A stretch of DNA of 64,000 bases, taken from NCBI GenBank assembly GCA_025399215.1, contig MU621096.1:62001-126000 (forward strand). The letters are read 5' to 3'. The notes beneath the pieces are model-generated. The model was not told the DNA's origin. It was given only the letters and a program-made list of their open reading frames with translations, and searched no databases. Both the position numbers and the translations under genes were made by a program. This document shows positions 35,363 through 46,362 of this stretch, piece after piece. This DNA is from Globomyces pollinis-pini (Eukaryota; Chytridiomycota; Chytridiomycetes; Rhizophydiales; Globomycetaceae). Numbering within the stretch: position 1 is the first letter of the stretch; each line of letters starts with the position of its first letter.

Positions 35363-36184
35363 ATGTCCAATGAAAGCTTAGTTAATGGAACTCCAGAAAA
35401 TTTCGTGAATCTACTAAATAATAACCTTGATCAAGAATGTCGTGATATTGTGATTGAATATGGAATCCCATTGGCACACACTTGTCTCCAAAGCGATCAT
35501 ATTGATATCAAGAAAACCGAGGGATTATGTAAAACTGAATGTAAGAATATAATGGCGAATTTTATCAATCATGTTGTACCAAAATGTGGAAATCAACAAC
35601 TCTTTACTCATATCGATAAAGAAACTGCAGCTGATTTTATTTCACATGTTTATTTTACTAGTGCAGTAGGTTGTGTTTGGGTTTCTACAAGTACACATCG
35701 ATCTAAACGTGTAATTGGACCAAGTACTACTGATAATCTATCATGCTTGTTGATTCAAACAGGAAGTGTACTCAAAGTAGCTGGTGATATAGATTTGTCC
35801 AATACAAACAATGCTGTCATTACATCTGTCAATCTTGCTGCACAACTTAGTGATAGTGGATGTTCCATTTGTGTTGATAATCAAGTTCAGGCTTTAAATA
35901 ATATTCAACCAGGTATACTTTCTCCACAAGATCAAGAAGCTTCTGATGGTCTAAATCAATTCTTTAATAGTTTCTGTCAACCTATTGGAACTCAATCTCA
36001 ACAAATTGCTGATGCAGAAAGAAATACACCATACCAAGTGACTGGAGCTATGTTGGGAATCATTGGTAATGTAGCTACAGGAAATATGGTCAAAACTGGT
36101 AGACTTGTTGCTGCAGGTGATATTTGTAACTCACCACTACTGTTTGTTAATCTTGTTTGGTGTACTATAGTGTTTTTGTTATAA
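35363..36184 (+). CDS. Cysteine-rich paralogue of the secreted protein at 36503
   Basis: Intronless, 273 residues, unknown family. It is a diverged tandem copy of the next gene: shared blocks NFVNLLN, YGIPLAHTCLQSDHI, ETAADFISHVYFTSAVGC, IGPSTTDNLSCLL and CSICVDNQVQAL, with matching cysteines. The C-terminus ends in a hydrophobic run (LLFVNLVWCTIVFLL) that could be a GPI-anchor signal. Unlike its sister it starts MSNESLVNG without a signal peptide, and no upstream exon encoding one is visible. It may be non-secreted, use an unseen exon, or be a degenerating copy. Its codons are strongly A/T-ending, unlike the sister. Confidence 0.65.
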   Translation: MSNESLVNGTPENFVNLLNNNLDQECRDIVIEYGIPLAHTCLQSDHIDIKKTEGLCKTECKNIMANFINHVVPKCGNQQLFTHIDKETAADFISHVYFTSAVGCVWVSTSTHRSKRVIGPSTTDNLSCLLIQTGSVLKVAGDIDLSNTNNAVITSVNLAAQLSDSGCSICVDNQVQALNNIQPGILSPQDQEASDGLNQFFNSFCQPIGTQSQQIADAERNTPYQVTGAMLGIIGNVATGNMVKTGRLVAAGDICNSPLLFVNLVWCTIVFLL

Positions 36185-36502
36185 ATGCTTTCTTTTCATG
36201 ATTTCATATTTTTCTCTTGATATTTAACTATGGATGGTTTAAAAACGTTATAATGAATTTTGACGTTTTACGCGATCAGGACGTCAATAAAAAAATTCTT
36301 ACAAATAGCAAGCATATATGTGAGTTCCAAAACTAATGAATATCTAATCAATATTCAATATTCGATGATGAAGGTGGAGTTAGGAAAATATTTACGTCAT
36401 GTTTACAACAAATAATAGTCAAACAATGAACAATCAAAACAATCGAATGTGATAAAAGAAGAGAAATGTCCCTAAATTTCCTTCACAAAATAATTCTTGA
36501 AA
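36185..36502. other. Intergenic region between the two paralogues
   Basis: 318 bp; no gene. It is the promoter region of the 36503 gene. A CGTTATAATGAATTTTGACG / TTTTACGCGATCAGGACGTC stretch is locally CG-richer than surroundings, but I name no site. Confidence 0.35.
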
Positions 36503-37423
36503 ATGGCTAGATTTGCATTCTCTACTACTCTCCTATTTGCTAGCGCTGTATTGGGTGAAACCATTCCTGCCGGATTTGTCAAGGTGGTTATTCCTGACAC
36601 ATCTGATAACTTTATCAACCTTGTGAACCCTTCACTTACTGCTGAATGTCATGATTCAATTGTTAAATATGGTGTCCCAGTTGCTAAAATCTGCCTCAAA
36701 AGTGATCACATCAACATTGCAAAAACTGATGGTTTCTGTACTACATCTTGCAAGAATGCCTTGGCTGAATTCCACAACAATGCAGTCCCAGCTTGTGGCA
36801 ATCAAGTTATCTTCCCTCATGTTCCAGGTGAAACTGCTGCTGATTTCGCTTCTCATGCTTACTTCACCAGTGCTGTTGGTTGTGTCTACTTTTCAGTTGA
36901 CGACAAGGGAAATGAAGTCAGTGTCACAAAGAGAGATGATTCTGTTCAAAAGCGTGCTGTTGGTCCTTCAGTCACTGACAATCTTTCCTGTTTACTTGTC
37001 CAAACTGGTAACGTATTAAATGTTGCTGGACAATTGGACTTTTCTAGCAACAACAATGCTGTTATTACCACCACTAACGTAGTTGCACAAGTTGATTCTA
37101 CTGCTTGTTCTACCTGTGTTGATAACCAAGTCCAAGCTCTTACCAACTTGCCAGCTGGTGTTCTCAGTGAAGCAGATTTAAAGGCTGCCAATGACTTGAA
37201 TGATTTCTTTGATGCTCTTTGCCAACCTCTTGGAGCAGCAGTTGATGACATTTTCAGCGGAAAGGAAGAAGCCCCTCGAGTGGTAGGATCCGTGTTGGGA
37301 CTTGTTGGAACCAGTGCTCAAGGTATTGCACCACTTACCGGAAACCTACGAGCCAGTGGAGCTAATGCCAACACTGTTGCTGGAGCAGTTGTTGGAGCAG
37401 TTGCTGTTGGGTTAATGATGTAA
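36503..37423 (+). CDS. Secreted, probably GPI-anchored cysteine-rich protein
   Basis: Intronless, 306 residues, unknown family. Signal peptide MARFAFSTTLLFASAVLG with likely cleavage before ETIPAG. The lumenal part has paired cysteines (KICLKSDH, FCTTSCKN, SAVGCVYF, LSCLL, STACSTCVDNQ, ALCQPLG). A Lys-Arg-rich stretch in the middle (TKRDDSVQKRAVGP) looks like a pro-protein processing site. The C-terminus is small residues then hydrophobic (NTVAGAVVGAVAVGLMM), a GPI-anchor pattern. Codons are notably richer in C-ending choices (AAC, TTC, GTC) than all neighbours, suggesting very high expression. Possibly a cell-wall or cyst-surface protein (inference). ATG 36503 gives the signal peptide its proper start. 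Confidence 0.75.
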   Translation: MARFAFSTTLLFASAVLGETIPAGFVKVVIPDTSDNFINLVNPSLTAECHDSIVKYGVPVAKICLKSDHINIAKTDGFCTTSCKNALAEFHNNAVPACGNQVIFPHVPGETAADFASHAYFTSAVGCVYFSVDDKGNEVSVTKRDDSVQKRAVGPSVTDNLSCLLVQTGNVLNVAGQLDFSSNNNAVITTTNVVAQVDSTACSTCVDNQVQALTNLPAGVLSEADLKAANDLNDFFDALCQPLGAAVDDIFSGKEEAPRVVGSVLGLVGTSAQGIAPLTGNLRASGANANTVAGAVVGAVAVGLMM

Positions 37424-37630
37424 CCGTCTTGACTTGTACTATTTGTTTGTTGAAATAAAATGGAAATTGAATTGAAGTTTTTTTTTTTTTTTTTTGTATG
37501 AAAAGATTTAATCCATTTGAATCACTAAGAAACTTAAAGGCTAAAGTACCAAAAACTATAGAAAAAATGTATCCATGAGATTGAAATTAAACGTAGTGAA
37601 TCTAATGAACAAATATCAACTTCAATTGTA

Positions 37631-39430
37631 ATGGAATCACATATTCAAACTTTTATTGATTGCAATTCAACTAATTCTATAAGATCTAATTCATCGTCAC
37701 TCTTACTAGTAAAATTAGATAGGAATGAAAGTTTATGTTTACATGGGGTGGTTCAAATTGCTCCTATAATTGGTTCATTTCAAATGTTGGGTTTTAAAGC
37801 TACTGGAAATATTCATGATTTATCTCCATCAACAAAATTCTATAATGTTTATTCTTCATTATCTTCATCCCTCGTTACCGTATCATCAACTCAAAATGTG
37901 GATATTCAGAACAGAGATTTGGAATCAGTTAATCCAGAGTTGATTGAAGAAATTAGACTACTGTTAAAACAATGGGATACCTTGGATTTATTTACAGTTA
38001 TAGCCCTTCAACCAACCTCATGTGGAATTCTTGGAATTGAAAGAATACATCCAATATTCAAAGCGTGTTTTAAACCAACCCCAACTACTAAAAAAAATGT
38101 AATTTAATGGCATCCAAAAACTAATTTTCAGGTGTTGGTACCAGGAAGTTATTTTGTAATGATTTGAAAGCTTATTGTGTCAGGTTGGATCAGAGGATAT
38201 CCATTTATTTCCATATACTAGTTATTCAAATGAAAATTTGAACGTTATTGGACAGGTAATCAAGGATGCAAATGGTAATATACTTGGATTACTTAACAGT
38301 ATAAAGTTATTTGCGTTATTGGAAACACAAACACTGGAAAATCAACTACAACTCGATATTTAACAAACGAATTATTACAAAACCATCGTGAAGTTGCTTA
38401 TTTAGACTGTGATTTAGGCCAACCAGAATTTACACCATGTGGTATGCTGTCATTAACTGTAGTCAAGGAACCACTCTTAGGTAACAATTTACCATGTCTA
38501 ATTTACAGGTCCTCCATTTACACATTTCAAAATCCCGTATCATGGCATATATATTGGAACAGTAACACCAAAAGCAGATCCTGATTCATATATTACTGCG
38601 TTGTTTCAATTGGTGGATATGTATCGAAACAATTTATCACACATGCCATTGATTGTAAATACAAGTGGTTGGACTAAAGGAGTTGGATTCGATTTACTCA
38701 TTCACTTTCTTACATATGTGAATCCAACTGCTATTTTATCTATGCAACATTTTGATGGATATCCAATTGATTTAAGTAGTTCAGAGACACTTTTGTCTGT
38801 TACACATACATTACAAATTCCACAAAGTGATACTATGAGGTAATTTATATATTATTTTATATTAGCTCCAAACTTCATGCAGCAGACCATCGTTCTTTAA
38901 CAACAAGCTCATATTTTATGTTGGAGAGTATATCAATCAATCCAACTTGGGATTTCAAGGTCACATTCAGTGAACAACAACCTTATCGAGTGGATTTCTC
39001 AAGTATTAAAATTAAATTTTTGAATGATTCATTACCATTTTCAGAATCCTTGATTGCATTAAATGGTATGATTGTTGGTTTAGTGATTGATTCCACTACA
39101 TATCATTCAAATCAAACCCAAAAATCACCACATTGGGGATTTATTCCATCTCATACCCCTTTACAACAAAATTGTGTTGGTCAAGGATTAATCCGTTCAA
39201 TTGATTTACAAGAAAAATATTTTTATATATGTACACCCGTTCCACTTCAAACACTTTGTAAGGTGAATTTATTGGTACGTGGTACAATCGAGGTACCAAT
39301 TGGTCTGTTGACTCATGGGCATGGTATTCGACCACAGGTTCCTTATACAACATTTATGCAAGCTGGAGGAGTTGGCGCTGTAGAATTAAGAAATAGACGG
39401 TTAGGAAGAAAGAAGCATCAAGTAAATTAA
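37631..39430 (+). CDS. GRC3: Polynucleotide 5'-kinase GRC3/NOL9
   Basis: Nucleolar kinase that phosphorylates the 5' end of pre-rRNA cleavage products with Las1. Walker A is GNTNTGKST (from exon 38300), then VAYLDCDLGQPEFTPCG, PPFTHFKIPYHGIYIGT and PLIVNTSGWTKGVGFDLL, all GRC3/NOL9 blocks. Exons 37631-38098, probably 38184-38255, then 38300-38480, 38509-38839 and 38866-39430. The two splices between 38099 and 38299 are not certain: 38099-38183 can be one 85-nt intron or two abutting units (38099-38131 and 38132-38183). The 72-nt exon is chosen because it alone is open and in phase on both sides. The N-terminal part is poorly conserved. Confidence 0.82.
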
Positions 39431-39517
39431 CCTTCTCATTCAGATTGATTTAAATATAATTTTAATTGCAATATCAGAAAAACTGTATATTTTTGTATGA
39501 AATACATTATATTGAAA

Positions 39518-41676
39518 TTAAATGCATACAAAGTGAGCTAAAAATGTCAACACTTTAAATGCAAAACTTACCTCTCAATGGTGCGGCCAGAGCAGCTCTG
39601 TCATTGACAGTCACTTGATGCATTCGTCCCTGAAATTGGTATGTGACTCTTAACTGTTTCTTTTCTCCAAAGCATGGATCATAGAAACCAATTAGATTAC
39701 TTTTCGCAAATCCACCTGGTATATGTAGCTGTCCATTTGTTACCAATGCTTGGACTGGAATGGTCACGTCTATATAATCTTGCTGGTGTGAAACGGGTAA
39801 CGAGGATGTTTTGAGAAACTTGAATTGTGCTTTGATTGACTGGGCAAGTTCATGTATACCTTGTGGAGTCAATACACGTACTGATTCCAGGCTAGATGGT
39901 GGAAGTTTTCCATAAAGTGCGGAAATAATCACTAATCCTTCTCTCGATTCCTCAGCTTCTAATTTGCGAGCTATCGTATCAGCCAGCAAAGCCACAGCCG
40001 ATTCAGCTTCTTGTCTACGTTGTTCAAGTGTCACGGAATTTTCTTTCCGTAGCTCTTCAAGTTTTCTAAGTTTTAATTTGATACTTGTTTAGAATACCTC
40101 TCTTTTCGCTTTTGTCGCCACTGACGAATAACAAGTCGGTCAACTGTGATATATCCAATTATAGGAAATGCAAAAGACATCAATGCTAGTTTAAAGTCTA
40201 CCGTATCGGAGATTAAAATAGGTATAGAGAGTCTCTGACCCAACCTAGTGACTCTGATATATATCAGTAATATTCTTGTTTACTTTAATTTGAACGAAAC
40301 TCCTTCACGAGATCCACATTCAACTGCCAATCCCATTCTAGTTGACTTGTCAAGCTTTCGATCACCACCAATAGAAAATGATAGACCAGTATCTGTGGCC
40401 ACCGTTACTTGCAATCTTCCTCGAATAGCCCCAAATGGTCTTGTTTGGAAAACGTTAATGTAAGATGAGTTAAGACCAGCTTCATATTAAATTAATCTAA
40501 TATACCTTTGATATCCAATCCACTTTCTACTTTTTCATGTGCGTGGACAAACCCTATCGTACAGGAACTAGTCGAATTATTTGAAAGTTCAAAAAATTCA
40601 TTTAAATCCGGTCGATATGTTATATATCCGGTGGTATGGGTCGATATCTTTCTTCCAAACATCAAAGAAGCAGTTGGAAAATTAACTAAATTTTTGAAGG
40701 ATAAGTTTAGGGTAGAGAAACTATTATAAAAAAACCATTCACTATTACATGTCTGATGAAAAATTCTTTACAATTTTCATATCAATTCCACTATTGTCAC
40801 CAATGGTACCGGCCACCTAAATAGTTTGAAACCAGTTAAATTTACCTCTCCCCAAAGTAACGGAGATACGATATGTCTAACCGATGCTACGATACTACCA
40901 GAACCTAGCCCATTTTTGCTCACTACATTTCCACGTAGTGTAACTGAATTGGAATCATTTATTCTATTCTGTAGAGGTTAGAGAGTCAGAATCGTACCTC
41001 CCAAGAATGGACTACTAATGCATGCTGTATCTCAGGTATAGATTCAATATCCAGCAATCCTAAAAGACCTTCTCGTTTTGCACCACGATTAGGCATGAAT
41101 AATCGAGTGGCATCAAATGCAATGTTAATTTCACCCTACCATCAATAAAAAAAATCACACCTTTGATTTGACTGCATTTTGCTCATCTAATTCTCTTTTC
41201 AACTTTGCACGTCTTTCGAATTCTTTGCGAATCTAAAAATGATAAGTTATTCATGCAATACCTGGTCTTTATCCATTGGTGCGGTTAAATCCCAAGATTC
41301 ATTCAGACCATCTTCACCATACAAGTCATATATATGTCTTTTATTTGGGTCAATGAGTGCTATAAGGGTGAATCAAAACCAAAAATATACAATCATATGC
41401 TTTTTGAATCAAATGAAATTTGAGTTCAGCTACTTGTCTAGCATTTTCATGATGTTTATCAGGATGAAAAGTCATACACAATCGTTTATATGCATTTTTT
41501 ATATCAACGTCAGTAGCCTAGGATGAGGTATTGAGTTGAAGTACATTTTTATCCACATTGAGAATTGCATAATAATCTTCCTTAAGACTCATTGAACCTT
41601 CTTCTTCAAACACATCTTCCTCTATTCGTATTGGTGTCTGTGTTCCACTGTTACTCCTCGAGAATCGTGAAGTCAT
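39518..41676 (-). CDS. DNAJC11: DNAJC11-type mitochondrial J-domain protein
   Basis: J-domain protein associated with MICOS/SAM complexes and cristae organisation. Twelve exons from ATG 41676 give about 612 residues. J domain: DYYAILNV, AYKRLCMTFHPDKH (HPD motif), KAYDSLIDPNKRHIYDLYGEDGL, directly comparable with DNAJC11. The middle beta-rich part and a membrane-like stretch (ALMSFAFPIIGYITVDRLVI) follow. The C-terminal DUF3395 domain has RRQEAESAVALLAD, AEESREGLVIISALYGKL and GFYDPCFGEKKQLRVTYQFQG. Introns are 25-34 nt. The last exon (39537-39518) depends on a GTAAGT donor at 39571; reading through instead ends at 39555. The N-terminus before the J domain is Ser/Glu-rich. Confidence 0.9.
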
Positions 41677-41782
41677 TGATGTTTTTTTTTGAAGAATTTT
41701 ATCCCGTTTTCACAAAAATTTCATTTCAATTTAAACCTTTCAAAACCGTAGTGAATTGGAATGCTCGAATACAGGTCCATAG

Positions 41783-41949
41783 TTGTTTTGAACACAGCAT
41801 TACACATTTAAGAAGGTCGAGCCAGAAAAAAAGAACAGGTATATTCAACTCTATGATGGTCTTGAGCATGCAAATCAGGATCCAACTTTGTACCTGTTCT
41901 TTTTTTCTGGCTCGACCTTCTTAAATGTGTAATGCTGTGTTCAAAACAA
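41783..41949. repeat. Perfect 59-bp inverted repeat with 49-nt spacer
   Basis: Left arm 41783-41841 and right arm 41891-41949 are perfect reverse complements, including a seven-A/seven-T run. The 49-nt spacer (41842-41890) carries a motif ATTCAACTCT(A/T)TGATG(A/G)TC that recurs just outside the element around 41973-42002. It lies between DNAJC11 and the DEF1-like gene. It could be a MITE-like foldback element, a replication-born palindrome or a structured RNA. Confidence 0.9.
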
Positions 41950-42138
41950 GAACTAAGGCAGTAGCCGGCCATAATTCAACTCTTTGATGATCTTGAGCAT
42001 ACAGTCATTTTATTTCCATTGAATTGTCATTAGATAATTAAAAACTTGAAAATTGGACCAAATCTTAAAAGATACAATAGAGAGTTTTTAGTAATGTATT
42101 AAAGACTACAGGCAAACCAAAATTACAATCTTGCAAAC

Positions 42139-44555
42139 TTATTGACCTCCATTTCCATTCCAATATTGTTGAGGCTGGCGCTGATTACCAGATTGGAATC
42201 CTTGTGGATATGTTTGGGGCATCATTGGTTGTTGATAGTGTCCAGCAGAAAATTGCTGTCCAGGATAGTAACCATTAGGAGCTTGTTGAGCATTGCTACC
42301 AGTTCCTTGTTTTTCGTATTGTCTTCCGTTGGCACTTCCATTACGAGTCTAGAATAAATTTGATTGATAAAATACCTGAGCCTTAAAATCAGTTCCTTTA
42401 GGCTGGTTCCCTAATGAAGCAGGAGAGAATGGTTGGAAATTTTGTTGGACACCATATGATTTTCCATAGTCATTCATGCCAAAATCATCGTATCCACTTC
42501 CATACAAAGGCTGTTGATAGCCATAGCTGGCTTGATGTGGTACACCAGTTGGAATCGCACTACCAGCCGTTAATCCTCCAGCTGGTGATGCTTTTTGGCC
42601 ACTAGCTGCAGTAGAACTACCACCTAATGAAGGTGATGGGACATTAGTTGGTTGTGAAGGGAAGTAGGCAGGCTTATGAAACTGTTGTTGGGCATAGTGA
42701 TGCTGTTGATAAGGCTGTTGGAATGGATAATATCCTTGTTGGTAATATTGATATTGTTGATGCTGATATTGCTGAGGGTGGTGAGCCTCTGACGTAAGCT
42801 GTTGAGCAGGTGAGTGAGCATTTGATGAATTCACGTCATTCGCGTACTTGGTATTAACTCCATATCCAGTAGCATCAGGAGCATAATAGCCACCCTAAAA
42901 TCTTAAAACAAACATAATTACCATAGGTATTCTATGATGATCATGTTCATAAGGATAATCCATTGCTCCAACACCATTCATTGGGAATTGAGGTGGGTAG
43001 TGTGACATATGTGCAGCTAAACCTGGGGCGGCAGTTACATCTGCTGCCACTGGTCTGGAATTTTGGTTAGCATTAAATTGGAAATGAGGTGCAGACTCTT
43101 CAGAACGTTCAGGGCTAAAGTTAAATTGAAACAAAAAATACCTTCGAGACACAGTAGTTTTTGTCTCTGATTCAGTAATTTTGGATGTACCAAACGATCC
43201 AAATTGAACACCAGGAGTATTTTGAATAGGCATTGATGGCATCACAACCGCAGCATCTTGCTTTAGCTTTCGTTGTGGCGCGTTTTGACGGTTTTGATTA
43301 AGACCTGGAGGTAACTGGGTGTCTTTCTGTGCAGGAGATGCGGTAGGTTCTTCAAAGGCCTTGAAAGGTACGACATTCTTTGGGGGTGACGCAACTGGTT
43401 TTTGGACGGGTGATTTTTGCAGTTGAGGAGATGGTGAACGCACAGGAGATTTTACAGGCGAAGATGGAATAGGTTCTTGAACTGGCTCTGCAGGAGGAGG
43501 AACAGGTTCTTGAGGTTTATTGGGTTTTATCACATTAAATTTCTTTACAGCTTGTGTTGACTTTGGTTCAGGAACAGGTTCTGGTCTAGAAAAGATAAAT
43601 ATGAATCTAATAAAGTGTCCATGGTGAAAAATAATAAACTGAAAAGAAGGTGTTGTTGTACTTACCCTTTTACTATCTGAGCCCAACCAGTCATTCCAGA
43701 TTTATTTGGTGATGCATTATTTTTTTTGTTTGGCTATGAAAATTAGTTCTGTTAAAAAAAGAAGAATTGTGATCCATTCATCGAAAGTAATCCAAATTAA
43801 GAATACCTTTACAACGGTAATTGACTTCTTAGCAGATGTTTTTTCCGTGATTGCCAGTTTTTCAGTTTTTTCTTCTAATTCACTCCAATCTTTTGATGAG
43901 GACTTGGTAACAGTAGGATTCCAATCATCAGCAGCTTTTACAGGTTGATCCCATCCGGATGATGCTAGAGGTTCATCAGGATGACTTGCACTCCAATTAT
44001 CTATAACTGGTTCGTTGGAGCTATGACCATTTGCTACAGTATTTGCAGATTTTTCACCTCCATGTGCGTAGGAAGTGCGATCTGAATTTCTGTGACCTAA
44101 AAATAAGAAATCAATTATTCAAACCCCCACGGCCTCCTCTACCTCCACGACTACCTCCTCTTCCACCTCTAGTAGAACTGCCTAACAATAATTAATTACA
44201 TGTTATTGAAAAAAAAAAACGATGGACACCAACAAATCAAAAAAGGAAAAAGAAAAGCCAATACCTCTAGTTGGTGCATCATATCTTACAGGTGTTTCCT
44301 TTTTCTTGTCCTTTTTCTTTCCTTTTACTTCACCCCACTGTTGTGCTTCTCCTGACATATTAGAAATCAAAAGATAATACCAGAAGTTATTCTGTTTATA
44401 GCAGTTTCCAAATCCCCTTGAACTTCTTCTAATAGGGCAATTAAATCCATCTCTGTCCAATCTTCAAAGACGGATTTCAGGGTAGCGATTTGTTCACTGT
44501 ATGTTCTGCTTAAATCTTTTGAATCTGTATTTTTCTGAGAACGAGTGCTCGTCAT
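42139..44555 (-). CDS. DEF1-like protein, N-terminal CUE-type helix bundle and Q-rich tail
   Basis: Resembles the RNA polymerase II degradation factor Def1. Nine exons give 680 residues. The N-terminus (residues about 12-60: IATLKSVFEDWTEMDLIALLEEVQGDLETAINRI) is a CUE/UBA-like ubiquitin-binding fold. A Lys-rich segment (GEVKGKKKDKKKE) and a short RGG tract (RGGRGGSRGGRGG) follow. Then Trp-containing motifs (DNWSASHPDEPLASSGWDQP), a Pro/Ser-rich region (VKSPVRSPSPQLQKSPVQK), and a Gln/Tyr-rich C-terminal third (QQYQHQQYQYYQQGYY). Domain order agrees with Def1, but low complexity limits certainty. Introns 44182-44264, 43734-43806 and 43586-43665 are long (83, 73 and 80 nt); the others are 27-29 nt. 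Confidence 0.6.
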
Positions 44556-44783
44556 TCTTTAAGTAATCAATTGAAGACTAAAACTTACTGATCAGTTGTA
44601 AAGAAAAAATCTTGAGGATTTTTACTATCACTGGATGTGGCTGCTAACACCCAACAACCATCTCAAAGACGAAGGTTTATAGATAATCATCTCAATACAT
44701 ATGGTTGGTATCTGATGTTCATTTAACTATAGACACGATCCAAAATAAAATTACCGTGTTTCTCTCTGTCTTTATTACACAAT

Positions 44784-45799
44784 TTAAAACTTGAAAATAT
44801 CATTCTCGGTATATCCAAGCTTCTTTAATAATCCACCAACTTCTCCTTGTTTAAAGTCTTTGGTCTTAGGGCCTGAAATTGCACTCATCATTCCTGGTGG
44901 ACCACAAACGAACACCTTACCAGATCCAGGTCCTAATTCAATGTCAACCACTAAAATTTCTTACCAGGCATGAAATTCTTAATAATGTTTTCATTAACAA
45001 ATCCAGAACTTTGAGTCCACCCTTTTCCTGGCTTGGTAACAACATAGTGTACTTTAAGTTTGTCTATTATTAATATAAATTTAGTAGGCAATACCTGGGA
45101 AAGTTTCAGCAACGTTATCCAAATACTTCTTCAAAAGAATATCTTCTTCAGTTTCATTTGCAAATACCAAAGTCAATTTAGTGTGATCAGAAGGATCAGA
45201 GATAACTCGTTGAATGACTTGAATCATTGGAGTAAGACCTGGATACATCAATTGTAATAAGAAATAGTACCTGAACCACCAGCAATCATACCAATATGTT
45301 TATCCTTATTTGGTACATATTCATACTTGACCATTGGACCTTTCATTTCCAAAGTGTCCCCAACCTTCATTTCGTGAATATGTTTAGACATCTTTCCATC
45401 TGGGTATTTCTTGACAACCAAGTCAAAGTAACCAGTGTCTTTAACAGCAGGATCTTCGATAGGAGTGTACGGACGAATAACATTGACAGGTTTACCATCA
45501 TCTTTGACACCATTTTGGAATTTTGTCATTAAACAACTAGCAGTAGGGAGACCCAAGTGAGTAGTTCCATCAGGCAAGGCGAATCGGAATGATTTTGTAT
45601 TATGATTAATATCGATGATTTCCTTTAATTTGAAATCTCTCCATTCTCCAACCAAAGCTGGAACAGGGGTTTTTGGAGTGTTTAACTTGTAGTAAACAGC
45701 ACCAACGGCAACAGGAAGACCAACAACACCCAACCAAAACAATGGGCCTTTACTGGAAGAAGAAGATGATGAGAAAGGTCGAATGGATGATCGGAACAT
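44784..45799 (-). CDS. MCR1: NADH-cytochrome b5 reductase, mitochondrial MCR1-type
   Basis: FAD enzyme passing electrons from NADH to cytochrome b5. Exons 45799-45271, 45238-45095, 45063-44965 and 44932-44784 (introns 31-32 nt) give 306 residues. The N-terminus RSSIRPFSSSSSSSKG is a presequence, followed by a membrane segment (LFWLGVVGLPVAVGAVYY) as in Mcr1. FAD-binding: VIRPYTPIEDP (RxY[TS]), GKMSKHIHEMKVGDTLEMKGP. NADH-binding: IGMIAGGSGLTPMIQ (spliced), VFVCGPPGMMSAISG. It ends GYTENDIFKF, the normal C-terminal Phe. Codon choice is C-rich in places, consistent with good expression. Confidence 0.92.
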
Positions 45800-46362
45800 G
45801 AAAAGATGGAAAATTGGAAAAGAAGATCAAAGGAAGAGAAACTAGAGAAATGGATAATTTCAATGACATTAGTTGTATACCTGTCTGTGGTATGTAGTGC
45901 TATTAGTAATACATGTAATTTACTAAAGAATGCATTAACTGTCTATACGTTTATCTGGTAATTAGCTTGGACTTTGTTTCTATCTTCATTGTTGAACACT
46001 CTCATTCTGATCATGCACGAGCTAATATTTTTACTTATCTATTGGTAATTATTGAAGTTTTAGTATACCGGATTTAGAAAACGCGGTCTTAATATCCATA
46101 CTCTTCACATACTACTTACCGTACAAGTTTTAAGGTAAAATTTCTGTACGGTACATCAATCTTCATCTAATGCTCAGATTTTACCAGTGGTTGTAGCTCA
46201 ATAGACACAGATCGAATTGTACATTCAACAAACCACTGGAACGCAACAGTTGTTATTTATATCCAACAGCCAACAACATTACAATGATCAATCAGTGCTC
46301 AATCTAATCTGGTCAAACGTCAAAAAACTGTAAAGCAACTTCGTGACCAAAGTCATGTGTGA
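45800..46362. other. Intergenic region with two hairpins
   Basis: 563 bp between divergent MCR1 and the NTF2-like gene. Two inverted repeats: TACCGTACA/TGTACGGTA (about 46117-46153) and CCAGTGGTT/AACCACTGG (about 46183-46239). No gene was found. Confidence 0.5.

Noticed and set aside
38132..38221. Alternative GRC3 exon reading VLVPGSWIRGYPF
   Set aside because: Attractive P.SW motif, but the frame stops at TAG and no acceptor continues it in phase with the Walker A exon.
41239..41924. Plus-strand ORFs over the DNAJC11 5' part
   Set aside because: Shadows of the J domain; the minus strand gives HPD and the whole DNAJC11 architecture.
46183..46239. tRNA-like stretch with GTAGCTCAAT and paired ends
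   Set aside because: Total length 57 nt, no GTTCRANNC B box and no anticodon stem; treated as a simple hairpin.
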